From Achromobacter sp. UMC71 (lineage in GTDB: Bacteria; Pseudomonadota; Gammaproteobacteria; Burkholderiales; Burkholderiaceae_B): a stretch of DNA of 64,000 nt. The translations under genes and the position numbers were made by a program. Of this stretch, positions 9,062 through 18,190 are shown one piece after another (position 1 is the first letter of the stretch; each line of letters begins with the position of its first letter). The notes below the pieces were generated by a model. That model had not been told where the DNA came from and ran no database searches. It saw nothing but the letters and a program-made list of their open reading frames with translations. Where the stretch lies: contig NZ_LZZT01000010.1 in NCBI RefSeq assembly GCF_014170305.1, positions 62,001 through 126,000 on the forward strand. The letters run 5' to 3'.

Positions 9062-9106
9062 GCGCAAGGGCGCCCCGCGCAAGGGTGCCCCGCGCAAGGG
9101 CGGTCC
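9062..9106. repeat. Three-copy 15-base tandem repeat
   Basis: Units GCGCAAGGGCGCCCC, GCGCAAGGGTGCCCC and GCGCAAGGGCGGTCC lie head to tail, ending four bases before the ATG of the first oxidase gene. The repeat fills the leader of that gene where a ribosome binding site is expected; each unit carries AAGGG, the last about ten bases from the ATG. Confidence 0.85.
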
Positions 9107-9109
9107 GCC

Positions 9110-10237
9110 ATGGCGCATGACTACGACGTCATCGTGGCCGGCGCTGGCATGGTAGGCGCGGCCATTGCCTACGGCCTGGCCGGGCAGGGCTGCCGGGTGC
9201 TGCTGCTGGACGGCGCCGATACCGATTACCGCGCGGCCAAGGCCAACTTCGGGCTGGTCTGGCTGCAGGGCAAGGGCCACGGCTATCCCGCCTACCAGCG
9301 GCTGTCGCGCCAGGCTGTGCAGGACTGGCCCGAATTCGCGCGCCGCTTGCAGGAAGACAGCGGCGTGACGCTGGACTACGAGCGCTGCGGCGGCCTGCAT
9401 TTCTGCATGAGCGACGGCGAACTGGCCAGCCGCGCCGCCCGCCTGGCGCTGTGGCGGGGGCAGGCGCCCGAGCTGGCGCCCTGTACGCAGATCCTGGATC
9501 GCGCCGAACTGCGGCACCGCTATCCCACGATGCAATTGGGCAAGGCCGTGGCCGGCGCCAGCCTGGGCGAGCAGGACGGACATGTGAATCCGCTGCGCCT
9601 GCTGGCCGCGTTGCAGACCGCCTTTCTGCGGCGCGGCGGCCACTTGCGCAACCACCACACCGTCAGCGCCATCGGCCATGCGCCGGGCGGCGGCGTGCAA
9701 GTCAGCGCCGGGGCCTTGCAGGCCCGCGCGCCGCGACTGGTCATTGCTGCCGGGCTGGGCTCGGCCGCGCTGGGCGCCATGGTCGGACTGGATGTGCCGC
9801 TGCGGCCCCAGCGCGGACAGATCCTGGTCACCGAACGCCTGGCGCCGCTGCTGCCCGTGCCCGCCAGCGGCATGCGGCAGACCGGCGAGGGCACGGTCAT
9901 GGTGGGCCTGACGCAGGAAGAGGTGGGCTACGACCTGGGCACCACCTCGGCGGCCGCGGCGCGCATGAGCCGCAACGCGCTGCGCATCCTGCCGGGCCTG
10001 GCCGCCGCGCGGCTGGTGCGGCACTGGTCGTGCCTGCGGATCATGACCCCCGACGGCGGCCCCGTCTACGCGCAGTCTCCCACCCACGATGGCGTGTCCA
10101 TCGCGCTTTGCCATTCCGGCGTGACGCTGGCCTCGTTTCACGCCGGGCCGTACGCCCGCGCGCTGGCCGGCGGCGCGCCCCTTGAAACCCTGGATGCCTT
10201 TCATCATGAGCGCTTCAATGTTCCGAAAGTTGCCTGA
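9110..10237 (+). CDS. FAD-dependent oxidoreductase, DadA/OoxB/HcnC-like subunit
   Basis: 375 residues. The N-terminal Rossmann motif GAGMVGAAIAYGL (about 11-23) binds FAD, and the rest is a DAO-type fold. The family oxidises the C-N bond of secondary amines or D-amino acids (sarcosine, D-hydroxyproline, opines). It overlaps the [2Fe-2S] gene by 32 bases, and with the two following genes it forms the three-subunit set known from octopine/nopaline oxidases, HcnABC and D-hydroxyproline dehydrogenase. In such enzymes this subunit carries the amine oxidation site and passes electrons to the other subunits. The real substrate is not determined. Confidence 0.85.
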   Translation: MAHDYDVIVAGAGMVGAAIAYGLAGQGCRVLLLDGADTDYRAAKANFGLVWLQGKGHGYPAYQRLSRQAVQDWPEFARRLQEDSGVTLDYERCGGLHFCMSDGELASRAARLALWRGQAPELAPCTQILDRAELRHRYPTMQLGKAVAGASLGEQDGHVNPLRLLAALQTAFLRRGGHLRNHHTVSAIGHAPGGGVQVSAGALQARAPRLVIAAGLGSAALGAMVGLDVPLRPQRGQILVTERLAPLLPVPASGMRQTGEGTVMVGLTQEEVGYDLGTTSAAAARMSRNALRILPGLAAARLVRHWSCLRIMTPDGGPVYAQSPTHDGVSIALCHSGVTLASFHAGPYARALAGGAPLETLDAFHHERFNVPKVA

Positions 10238-10514
10238 GTCCGGCGCGCCCGCGCTGATGCTCACCATCGACGGCGAGGCCGTCACCGCCACGCCCGGCGA
10301 GACCGTGGCCGCGGTGCTGCTGCGCCAACCCCGCCCCGCCAGCCGGACCACGCCGGTGCACGAAAGCCCGCGCGCGCCGTTCTGCATGATGGGCGTGTGC
10401 TTTGACTGCCTGGCCATCGTCGACGGTGTGGCGTCCACCCAGACCTGCCTGGTCACCGTGCGCGAAGGCATGCAGGTGCAACGCCAGTTCGGCAAGCGGA
10501 GCGTGCTGCCATGA
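10206..10514 (+). CDS. [2Fe-2S]-binding small subunit of the oxidase (HcnA/LhpF-like)
   Basis: 102 residues from the ATG at 10206 (an ATG at 10218 is an alternative). One ferredoxin-like Fer2_4 domain with the cluster motif CMMGVCFDC and a further cysteine about 17 residues later (TQTC) supplies the four ligands. As the gamma-like subunit of three-component amine dehydrogenases it relays electrons between the flavin sites. It overlaps both its upstream neighbour (32 bases) and its downstream neighbour (ATGA, four bases), so translation is coupled. Confidence 0.85.
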   Translation: MSASMFRKLPESGAPALMLTIDGEAVTATPGETVAAVLLRQPRPASRTTPVHESPRAPFCMMGVCFDCLAIVDGVASTQTCLVTVREGMQVQRQFGKRSVLP

Positions 10515-11911
10515 AACGCGAATTCGATGTGGTGGTGATCGGCGCCGGCCCCGCCGGCATGAGCGCGGCCATTGGCCTGCGCGCCCAGGGCCTGTCGGTG
10601 CTGGTGGTGGACGAGCAACCCGCGCCGGGCGGCCAGATATGGCGTGCGGTCGAAGCGGTGGCGGCCACGCCGACCGGCCGGCTGCTGGGCGAGGAATACC
10701 GCGCTGGCGCCGGCCTGGCCGAGCGCTTCCGGACCTGTGGCGCGTTCTACGAACCGGATACCCAGGTCTGGCAGATCGAGCCCGACTGGCACGTCTACAT
10801 GACCCGCCAGGGCCGCGCCGAAGTGGTGCGCGCCGACCGCGTGGTGCTGGCGCTGGGCGCGCAGGAACGGCCCGCGCCGTTCCCTGGCTGGACGCTGCCC
10901 GGCGTGCTGACGGTGGGCGCCGCGCAGATCCTGCTCAAGACCTCGCGCCAGGTGCCGGCCGGCCCGGTCTGGGTGGCGGGCAGCGGTCCCTTGCCGCTCT
11001 TGTACATGGCGCAGTTGCTGCGCGCCGGCGGCCAGATCGCCGGCTGGCTGGATACCTCGCCGCCGGGCGGCTGGCGGCGCGCGCTGCCGTGGGCGGGCGC
11101 CGCGCTGGCGGCCTGGGGCGACGTGCGCAAGGGCCTGGCCTGGCTGCGCGAGATCCGCGCCGCCGGCGTCAAGCGCGTGTGCGGGGTGACGGCGCTGCGC
11201 GCGCTGGGCGACGGCCAGCTGCGCGAGATTGAATATGGCACGGCGGACGGCGCCACGGTGCGTGCGCCAGCCAGCGTGCTGCTGTCGCACGAGGGCGTGG
11301 TGCCATCGATCCACATGACCCGCGCGCTGGAGTGCGCGCACAGCTGGAATGCGCAGCAAGCGTGCCTGGCGCCGGACCTGGACGCGTGGGGCCAGACCAG
11401 CCGGGCGGGCATCTACGTGGCCGGCGACGGCGCCGGCATCGGCGGCGCGCAGGCGGCCTGCGTGCGCGGCGAGCTGGCGGCGGTGGGCATCGCTCTGCAA
11501 GCCGGCAAGCTGACGGCCCAGGCCGCCGCCGCAACCGCCGCGCCCCTGCGCGCCAAGCTGGCCGGCCTGCTGCGCCTGCGTCCGATGCTGGACGCGATGT
11601 ACCCGCCGCGCGCCGGCATCTTCGCGCCGCCGGACGACACCATCGTCTGCCGCTGCGAGGAACTGACGGCGGGCGACATCCGCCGCGCGGCCGCCATCGG
11701 CCAGCCCGGCCCCAACCAGATCAAGTCCTACACCCGCGCCGGCATGGGTCCGTGTCAGGGCCGCCAATGCGGCTACACCATCGCCCACATCGTGGCCGCC
11801 GAACAGAAGCGGCCGGTGGCCGAGGTGGGCTTCTATCGCATCCGCCCGCCGCTCAAGCCCTTGACGCTGGGCGAGCTGGCATCGCTGGACATCGAGGAAG
11901 AAAAGGCATGA
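10511..11911 (+). CDS. FAD/NAD(P)-dependent oxidoreductase with C-terminal [2Fe-2S] domain (HcnB/OoxA-like)
   Basis: 466 residues. The N-terminal FAD dinucleotide motif GAGPAGMSAAIGLRAQG (about 9-25) begins a pyridine-nucleotide-disulfide-type fold with a second nucleotide-binding GSGPLPLLY. The C-terminus carries a BFD-like cluster site: CRCEE followed by CQGRQC. This is the alpha-type subunit of opine oxidase, hydrogen cyanide synthase and hydroxyproline dehydrogenase complexes. It probably oxidises the flavin of the DadA-like subunit through the [2Fe-2S] subunit and feeds electrons to the respiratory chain. Start and stop overlap both neighbours. Confidence 0.87.
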   Translation: MKREFDVVVIGAGPAGMSAAIGLRAQGLSVLVVDEQPAPGGQIWRAVEAVAATPTGRLLGEEYRAGAGLAERFRTCGAFYEPDTQVWQIEPDWHVYMTRQGRAEVVRADRVVLALGAQERPAPFPGWTLPGVLTVGAAQILLKTSRQVPAGPVWVAGSGPLPLLYMAQLLRAGGQIAGWLDTSPPGGWRRALPWAGAALAAWGDVRKGLAWLREIRAAGVKRVCGVTALRALGDGQLREIEYGTADGATVRAPASVLLSHEGVVPSIHMTRALECAHSWNAQQACLAPDLDAWGQTSRAGIYVAGDGAGIGGAQAACVRGELAAVGIALQAGKLTAQAAAATAAPLRAKLAGLLRLRPMLDAMYPPRAGIFAPPDDTIVCRCEELTAGDIRRAAAIGQPGPNQIKSYTRAGMGPCQGRQCGYTIAHIVAAEQKRPVAEVGFYRIRPPLKPLTLGELASLDIEEEKA

Positions 11912-13047
11912 GCGCACGGCATTGCGATGTGATCGTGATCGGCGGCGGCCTGCACGGCCTGTCGGCGGCGCTGCACGTGGCGCGCGAAGGCAAGCGCGTC
12001 ATCGTCATCGAAAAGCACTGGGTCGGCCGCCATGCGTCCGGCGCCACCGCCGCCGGGGTCCGCACGCTGAACCGCGACCTGGGCGAGCTGGACCTGTCGC
12101 TGGAAGCCATGGACATGTGGCACGCCATGGCGTCGCTGGTGGGCGACGACTGCGGCTTTCATGCCAACGGCCAGATCTGCGTGGCCGAGACGCCCGCGGC
12201 GCTGGCCAAGCTGCAAGCCCGCGTGGCGGGCCTGCGCGCCGCCGGCTACACCCACGAGGAAATCATCGGCCCGGACGAGCTGCGGCGCCTGCTGCCGGAA
12301 CTGAGCCCGCATTGCCTGGGCGCGTCGATCGCGCGGCGCGACGGCGCGGCGGATCCGCACCGGGCCCTGCGCGCGTTCCGCCACAGCGCCGAGGCGGCGG
12401 GCGTGACGATCGTCGAGCACTGCGGCGTCACCGGGCTGGAACGGAAAGGGCAGGACTGGCAGGTGCAGACCGATGCCGGCGTCTACACCGCGCCTTGCGT
12501 CATCAACGCCGCGGGCGCCTGGTCGGGGCGCATCGCGGCGATGGCGGGCGACCAGATTCCGCTGTCGGCCAAGTCGTCGATGATGATGGTCAGCGAACGG
12601 CTGCGGCCCTTCATCAAGCCGGTGGTGGCCATCATGGGCCGCTCGCTGTCGTTCAAGCAGTCCGACCAGGGCACCTTGGTCATCGGCGGCGGCCTGCAGG
12701 GCATTCCCGACCTGGACCGCGAGACCTCGACCGCGCGCATGCGGGTGCTGGCCAAGGGCGCGCGCGCCGCCACCGACCTGTTCCCGGCGGTGGGCAACAT
12801 CCGCATCGTGCGGGTCTGGGCCGGCCTGGAAGCCAAGACGGACGACATGCTGCCGGTGGTGGGCCCATCGCCCAACGCGCCCGGCGTGCTGCATGCCTTC
12901 GGCTTCTCGGGCCACGGCTTCGAGCTGGTGCCGGTGGTGGGCGCCGCGCTGGCCGACCTGGCGCTGCGCGGACAGACCGCCCGCGCCATCGGCAACCTGC
13001 AGGCGGCGCGGCTGATGCAGCCGCCCGCCAAGGAGCAATCATCATGA
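11908..13047 (+). CDS. Second DadA-like FAD-dependent oxidoreductase
   Basis: 379 residues with GGGLHGLSAALHVAREG (FAD motif, about 11-27) and a DAO/sarcosine-oxidase-beta fold ending in GFSGHGFELVPVVG, which closes the flavin site. It is clearly divergent from the DadA-like subunit at 9110 rather than a recent copy. The ATGA overlaps on both sides place it in the same transcript as the oxidase subunits and transporter. It may be an alternative catalytic subunit for a second substrate, or a second oxidation step on the product. Confidence 0.85.
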   Translation: MSARHCDVIVIGGGLHGLSAALHVAREGKRVIVIEKHWVGRHASGATAAGVRTLNRDLGELDLSLEAMDMWHAMASLVGDDCGFHANGQICVAETPAALAKLQARVAGLRAAGYTHEEIIGPDELRRLLPELSPHCLGASIARRDGAADPHRALRAFRHSAEAAGVTIVEHCGVTGLERKGQDWQVQTDAGVYTAPCVINAAGAWSGRIAAMAGDQIPLSAKSSMMMVSERLRPFIKPVVAIMGRSLSFKQSDQGTLVIGGGLQGIPDLDRETSTARMRVLAKGARAATDLFPAVGNIRIVRVWAGLEAKTDDMLPVVGPSPNAPGVLHAFGFSGHGFELVPVVGAALADLALRGQTARAIGNLQAARLMQPPAKEQSS

Positions 13048-13985
13048 TGCGCTACGCCATCAAGCGGCTCTTGCTGGCCATCCCCACGCTGCTGGCCATG
13101 CTGACCGCCGTCTTCATCCTGGTGCGGCTGGTGCCGGGCGACCCGGCCGCCGTCATGCTGGGCGACCAGGCCAGCGCCGAGGCCCTGGCCGCGCTGCGCC
13201 TGCGGCTGGGCCTGGACCTGCCGACCTATGTGCAGTACGGCCGCTTCCTCGCCGACATGCTGTCGGGCAACTTCGGCGTGTCCATGTCCAGCGGCCGTAC
13301 CGTGCTGCAAGAGGTGGCGCTGGTGCTGCCCTGGACCTTGCAGCTGACTGCCGCGGCCATCCTGATCGGGGTGGTGTTCGGCCTGCCGTTGGGCATCTGG
13401 GCCGCGCTGCGCCGCAACGCCTGGCCGGATTACCTGGGCCGCCTGCTGTCCCTGACCGGGCTGTCGTTTCCCGCCTTCGTCTCGGCCATCCTGATGCTGC
13501 TGGTGTTCGCCATCCAGCTGCGCTGGTTCCCGGTGATCGGCAGCGCCGCGCCGGGCGACTGGGGCGCGCAACTGCGCGGCCTGGTGCTGCCGGCCTTCAA
13601 CCTGGGCTTGATCATGATGGCCTACGTCATGCGCGTGACACGCTCGTCGATGCTGGGCGTGATGGGCGAAGACTATGTCCGCACCGCCCGCGCCAAGGGC
13701 GTGCGGCCGGCGCGCCTGATCGTGCGCCACGGCTTGCGCAACGCGCTGATCCCCATCGTCACCGTGGTCGGCCTGTACTTCGGCACGCTGATCGGCAACT
13801 CGGTGCTGACCGAGATCGTCTTCAACCGCCCCGGCCTGGGCAAGCTGATCCTGGGAGCCCTGAACAGCCGCGACTACACGCTGCTGCAGGGGCTGATGGT
13901 GGTGTTCGCCTCCTGCGTGATTGTCGTCAACCTCCTGACCGACCTGGTGTACGGGCTGGTCGATCCCCGGGTGAAATACCAATGA
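13044..13985 (+). CDS. ABC transporter permease, DppB type
   Basis: 313 residues with about six transmembrane segments. The N-terminal signature ([15 protein letters not shown], then VRLVPGDPA) is that of DppB/GsiC permeases, and the EAA loop reads [20 protein letters not shown]. It forms the inner-membrane channel with the DppC-type partner that follows. ATGA overlaps on both sides. Confidence 0.93.
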   Translation: MMRYAIKRLLLAIPTLLAMLTAVFILVRLVPGDPAAVMLGDQASAEALAALRLRLGLDLPTYVQYGRFLADMLSGNFGVSMSSGRTVLQEVALVLPWTLQLTAAAILIGVVFGLPLGIWAALRRNAWPDYLGRLLSLTGLSFPAFVSAILMLLVFAIQLRWFPVIGSAAPGDWGAQLRGLVLPAFNLGLIMMAYVMRVTRSSMLGVMGEDYVRTARAKGVRPARLIVRHGLRNALIPIVTVVGLYFGTLIGNSVLTEIVFNRPGLGKLILGALNSRDYTLLQGLMVVFASCVIVVNLLTDLVYGLVDPRVKYQ

Positions 13986-14854
13986 GCGCCGTCGCCGCCG
14001 CAACTCCCGCCCGCCCCAACGCCTTGTGGCAGGCGCTGGCCCGCAACCGCCTGTCGTGGATCGGCATCGGCCTGCTGGTGCTGATCGTGCTGGCCGCCGT
14101 GCTGGCGCCCTGGCTGGCGCCGCACGACCCGCTGCAGCAGAACATCGCCTACCGGCTCGAGCCGCCGTCGGCCGACTTCTGGCTGGGCACCGACAGCTAT
14201 GGCCGCGACGTGCTGTCGCGCCTGATCTACGGCGCCCGCGTGTCGCTGCTGGTGGGCTTTGTCGCCATCCTGATCGCCATGTGCATCGGTTCGGCGCTGG
14301 GCATCCTGGCCGGCTATGTCGGCGGGCTGGTGGACCAGCTGATCATGGGCCTGGTCGACGTGCTGCTGTCGTTTCCCACGCTGTTGCTGGGCCTGATGGT
14401 GGCCGCCATGCTGGGCGCCAGCCTGGAAAACCTGATCATCGCCATCGCCATCACCGAGATCGCGCCCTTCGTGCGCGTGGCGCGGGCGCCCACCATCGCG
14501 CTCAAGCAGCGCGACTTCGTCGAGGCGGGCAGGGCGCTGGGCTACGGTCCGCTGCGGCTGATGGGCGTGCACATCCTGCCCAACATGGTGTCCGACGTGG
14601 TGGTGCTGGGCTCGCTGTGGATGGCGTCGGCCATCCGCACCGAGGCCTCGCTCAGCTTCATCGGCCTGGGCGTGCCGCCGCCAGCGGCCACTTGGGGCAG
14701 CATGATCCGCGAGGGCTTCGAGAACATCCTGGACGCCTGGTGGCTGACGGTGTTTCCCAGTATCGCCATCCTGTTGACCGTGCTGGCGCTCAATCTCCTG
14801 GGCGACGCGCTGCGCGACGCCATCGACCCCAAGCTGCGTTCGGAGCGCTCATGA
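13982..14854 (+). CDS. ABC transporter permease, DppC type
   Basis: 290 residues with about six transmembrane segments, the N-terminal DppC feature ([10 protein letters not shown], then [21 protein letters not shown]) and the EAA loop [20 protein letters not shown]. It pairs with the preceding DppB-type permease and overlaps the ATPase gene by four bases. Confidence 0.93.
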   Translation: MSAVAAATPARPNALWQALARNRLSWIGIGLLVLIVLAAVLAPWLAPHDPLQQNIAYRLEPPSADFWLGTDSYGRDVLSRLIYGARVSLLVGFVAILIAMCIGSALGILAGYVGGLVDQLIMGLVDVLLSFPTLLLGLMVAAMLGASLENLIIAIAITEIAPFVRVARAPTIALKQRDFVEAGRALGYGPLRLMGVHILPNMVSDVVVLGSLWMASAIRTEASLSFIGLGVPPPAATWGSMIREGFENILDAWWLTVFPSIAILLTVLALNLLGDALRDAIDPKLRSERS

Positions 14855-15846
14855 CTGCAGAAGCCCCCGTATTGGAACTGCGCGCGTTGCGCACGGAATT
14901 CCGCGCCGGCGGCGCCTGGCACGCGGCCGTGCGCGACGTGTCGTTGCAAGTGGGCCGCAACGAAACGCTGGCCGTGGTCGGCGAATCCGGCAGCGGCAAG
15001 AGCGTGACCGCGCTATCGGTGCTGCGCCTGCTGCCCGGGTCCGGCGCCCGCCACGGCGGCGGCCAGGTGCTGCTGGACGGGCAGGACCTGACGGCGCTGT
15101 CGGAAAAGCAGATGAGCCGGCTGCGCGGCGAGGCCATCGCCATGATCTTCCAGGAGCCCATGACTTCGCTGAACCCCACCATGACGGTGGGCGACCAGAT
15201 TGCCGAGGCCATTCGGCTGCATCGCAAGCTGTCCTGGAAAGAGGCCCGCCGGCTGGCGCTGGCGGTGCTGGAAGAGGTCAAGATCCCGGCCGCCGCGCGG
15301 CGCTTTGACGACTATCCGCATCAGTTCTCCGGCGGCATGCGCCAGCGCGTCATGATCGCGATGGCCCTGGCCTGCAAGCCGCGGGTGCTGCTGGCCGACG
15401 AGCCCACCACCGCGCTGGACGTCACCATCCAGGCGCAGATCCTGAACCTGCTGTCCGAGCTGAAGGCCGCGCACGGCATGGCGGTGCTGTTCATCACCCA
15501 CAACCTGGGCGTGGTGGCGCAGATCGCCGACCGCGTGGTGGTCATGTATGCCGGTGAAGTGGTCGAGACCGCCGACGTGCAGACGCTGTTCGCGCGGCCG
15601 ACCCATCCCTATACCGAGGCGCTGCTGCGCGCCATGCCGCGCGTGGACGCTGACAGCCAGGTGCTGGAATCCATCCCCGGCGGCGTGCCGGCGATCACGG
15701 CGATGCCGTCCGGCTGCGCCTTCGCGCCGCGTTGCCGGCTGAAGGAGGCGCGCTGCGAAGCGCGCCGGCCGGACCTGGCCCGCATCGGCCCGGGCCACCA
15801 GGTGCGTTGCGTGGTGCGCGCCGAACCGTACGAGGACAAGGCATGA
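14851..15846 (+). CDS. ABC transporter ATP-binding protein, DppD type
   Basis: 331 residues. Walker A is GESGSGKS (about 44-51), the signature is FSGGMRQR, Walker B is [12 protein letters not shown] and the H-loop is FITHN. The C-terminal oligopeptide/dipeptide extension has clustered cysteines ([19 protein letters not shown]), probably a metal cluster as in other DppD proteins. It powers uptake together with the following DppF-type subunit. Confidence 0.94.
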   Translation: MTAEAPVLELRALRTEFRAGGAWHAAVRDVSLQVGRNETLAVVGESGSGKSVTALSVLRLLPGSGARHGGGQVLLDGQDLTALSEKQMSRLRGEAIAMIFQEPMTSLNPTMTVGDQIAEAIRLHRKLSWKEARRLALAVLEEVKIPAAARRFDDYPHQFSGGMRQRVMIAMALACKPRVLLADEPTTALDVTIQAQILNLLSELKAAHGMAVLFITHNLGVVAQIADRVVVMYAGEVVETADVQTLFARPTHPYTEALLRAMPRVDADSQVLESIPGGVPAITAMPSGCAFAPRCRLKEARCEARRPDLARIGPGHQVRCVVRAEPYEDKA

Positions 15847-16826
15847 GCGAACTGTTGCAGGTGCGCAATCTGGTCAAGCGTTTTGAAAGCGGCGGCGGCT
15901 GGCTGGGCGGCCCGCGCCAGACGGTCAGCGCGGTCAACGACGTGTCGTTCAGCGTCGCGCGCGGCCAGTCCCTGGGACTGGTGGGCGAGTCCGGTTGCGG
16001 CAAGTCCACCGTGGCGCGCACGCTGTTGCGCCTGATCGAACCCGACGAAGGCGGCATCGTGTTCGACGGCCATGACTTGCGGCAGGCCGGCGCGGCCGAG
16101 CTGCGGGCCCTGCGCCAACGCATCCAGATCGTGTTCCAGGACCCCTATGCCTCGCTCAACCCGCGCCGCACCGTGCGCCAGGCGCTGGCCGAGCCCTTGC
16201 ACGTGCATCGCCGCGGCAACGCCGAGCAGATCCGCGCCAAGGTCGAACAGACCATCCAGGAAGTCGGGCTACCGCTGTCCGCGCTGGAGCGTTATCCGCA
16301 CGAGTTCTCCGGCGGCCAGCGCCAGCGCATCGGCATCGCCCGCGCCCTGGTGCTGGACCCGGAACTGATCGTGGCCGACGAGCCCGTGTCGGCGCTGGAC
16401 GTGTCGGTGCAGGCGCAGATCCTGCAGCTGCTTGAACGCCTCAAGCGCGATCGCGGCTTGTCTTTCGTGTTCGTTTCGCACGACCTGGGCGTGGTGCGGC
16501 ACTTCTGCGATACGGTTTGCGTGATGTACCTGGGCCGCATCATCGAGCGCGGTCCCACCGCGCAGGTGCTGGACCGGCCGCTGCATCCCTACAGCCGGGT
16601 GCTGCGCGATTCCTCGCCCGTGCCCGATCCGCAGGCGCGCATCCGGCTGGCCAGGATCGAGGGCGAGATCCCCGCGCCCACGCACCTGCCGCCGGGCTGC
16701 GCGTTTCATCCGCGCTGCGCGCGGGCGCAGGAAGACTGCACGCAGCGGGTGCCGGCGCTGGACGGGGCCGGCGTGCGCGCGGCCGCCTGTTTCCATCCGT
16801 TGGAGCAGGGCGTAGCAGCGGGGTAG
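15843..16826 (+). CDS. ABC transporter ATP-binding protein, DppF type
   Basis: 327 residues. Walker A is GESGCGKS, the signature FSGGQRQR, Walker [13 protein letters not shown] and the H-loop VSHD. The C-terminal extension has [14 protein letters not shown]. It is the last gene of the overlapping series that begins at 9110, and completes a transporter with two permeases and two ATPases. Confidence 0.94.
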   Translation: MSELLQVRNLVKRFESGGGWLGGPRQTVSAVNDVSFSVARGQSLGLVGESGCGKSTVARTLLRLIEPDEGGIVFDGHDLRQAGAAELRALRQRIQIVFQDPYASLNPRRTVRQALAEPLHVHRRGNAEQIRAKVEQTIQEVGLPLSALERYPHEFSGGQRQRIGIARALVLDPELIVADEPVSALDVSVQAQILQLLERLKRDRGLSFVFVSHDLGVVRHFCDTVCVMYLGRIIERGPTAQVLDRPLHPYSRVLRDSSPVPDPQARIRLARIEGEIPAPTHLPPGCAFHPRCARAQEDCTQRVPALDGAGVRAAACFHPLEQGVAAG

Positions 16827-16863
16827 GGCGTCAGCCCATGGGACGCGCGGGCCGCGCGGAGAG

Positions 16864-17253
16864 TCAGGCCGCGGCGGGCGCCAGGCGCGCTTCGAGCGCC
16901 GCCTGATCATCCAGCAGCCAGAACACCCGACCGCGGTTGGTCTCGTAGGCAAAATCGCGCAGCGACTTGCTGGCAGCCAGGTGCGCCGCGATGTCGCCCA
17001 CCACCGCGCATTGCAGGCGGTAGTTGACGAACTTCTGGATCAGTTCGCCGGCGATGCGCGTTTCCAGGCGGAAGAAATCCGGATGCACGCGCGCGGCGGG
17101 CAGCACCAGCCAGTCGGCCTCGTGTTCCCACGCGGCGCTGATCAGGTCGTTGGTGTCCTGGCCTGTGGCCAGAGCGGGGCCGGTGTCGCTGAAGACCAGG
17201 GTGCGCAGGCCGCCGATGTGGCGCACGGTGGGCGATGACGTAGGGGCGTTCAT
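16864..17253 (-). CDS. DUF4180 domain protein
   Basis: 129 residues from the ATG at 17253. The sequence matches the DUF4180 pattern as I know it: LISAAWEHEADWLVLPAARV, then FRLETRIAGELIQKFVNYR and a C-terminal TNRGRVFWLLDD. The family is small, cytosolic and of unknown biochemical function. It is transcribed towards the end of the ABC operon and divergent from a methyltransferase; neither neighbour explains it. Confidence 0.8.
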   Translation of the reverse strand: MNAPTSSPTVRHIGGLRTLVFSDTGPALATGQDTNDLISAAWEHEADWLVLPAARVHPDFFRLETRIAGELIQKFVNYRLQCAVVGDIAAHLAASKSLRDFAYETNRGRVFWLLDDQAALEARLAPAAA

Positions 17254-17365
17254 GTCCGCTAGAATACCGCCCATCCACCGGAGTATGCCAACATGATCCT
17301 CGCCGCCTGAACACACCGCTCGCTGCCGCGTTAGCCGCGGCTCGCATCACGTTCATGGAGGCCTC

Positions 17366-18178
17366 ATGCCTGCTCCTACTTCGTTCGACCTCATCGCCCA
17401 CAACCAGGCCGCCTGGGACCAGCTCGCCGCGCAAGACTGCGAATGGTCGCGCCCCGTCACCCCCGACATCATCGCCGCCGCCCGCCGCGGCGATTGGGCC
17501 GTGCATTTGACGCCCGGCCCGTTGCCCGCGGGCTGGCTTGACCGCGTCGAGGGCCTGTCCATCCTGTGCCTGGCGTCCGCCGGCGGCCAGCAGGCGCCGG
17601 TGCTGGCCGCGGCCGGCGCCCGGGTCACGGTCTTCGACCTGTCCGAACGCCAACTGGAACAGGACCGCGCCGTGGCCCGCCGCGACGGACTGGCGCTGAC
17701 CGCCGTGCAAGGCGACATGCGCGACCTGTCCGCCTTTGCGGACCAGTCCTTTGACGTGGTGTTCCACCCGATTTCCAACCTGTACGTGCCGGATGTGCGG
17801 CCGGTGTGGCGCGAGTGCTGGCGCGTGCTGCGGCCGGGCGGCAGCCTCTTGTCCAGCTTCTACAACCCGGTCGTGTTCGTGGGCGACCGTGATCCGGCGC
17901 TGGCCGGGCAGGGCCTGATCCGGCCGTTGCATGCGCTGCCTTATGCGGATGTCGATGCCCTGGATCCGGCGGCGCTGGACGCCAAGCGTGCTCGCGGCGA
18001 AGCGCTGGTGTTCGGCCACAGCCTGCAGGATCAGATCGGCGGCCAGCTGGACGCCGGCTTCGTACTGGCGGGTTTTCATGAAGACCGCCAGCCGCGGCCG
18101 CGTTTCCTGATCGACCGCTATCTGCCGACATTCCTGGCGACGCGGGCGCTGCGGCCGGCGGGGGCCATCACGGGCTGA
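17366..18178 (+). CDS. SAM-dependent class I methyltransferase
   Basis: 270 residues. A Methyltransf_11/25-type Rossmann domain is visible: motif I LCLASAGGQQAPVLAAAGA (about 60-78), the acidic ending VTVFDLSERQLE of strand 2, QGDMRDL, then FDVVFHPISNLYV and the post-motif WRVLRPGG. The glycine loop reads ASAGGQQ, slightly unusual but seen in this subgroup. GGAGG precedes the ATG. The methyl acceptor is unknown. Confidence 0.87.
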   Translation: MPAPTSFDLIAHNQAAWDQLAAQDCEWSRPVTPDIIAAARRGDWAVHLTPGPLPAGWLDRVEGLSILCLASAGGQQAPVLAAAGARVTVFDLSERQLEQDRAVARRDGLALTAVQGDMRDLSAFADQSFDVVFHPISNLYVPDVRPVWRECWRVLRPGGSLLSSFYNPVVFVGDRDPALAGQGLIRPLHALPYADVDALDPAALDAKRARGEALVFGHSLQDQIGGQLDAGFVLAGFHEDRQPRPRFLIDRYLPTFLATRALRPAGAITG

Positions 18179-18190
18179 GCGGGCGCGCCG

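Noticed and set aside
8060-11917. A 1285-codon open frame on the reverse strand across the LysR and oxidase genes
   Set aside because: It has no recognisable domain, is rich in Arg, Gly, Ala and His as expected for antisense reading of high-GC genes, and covers four well-supported genes.
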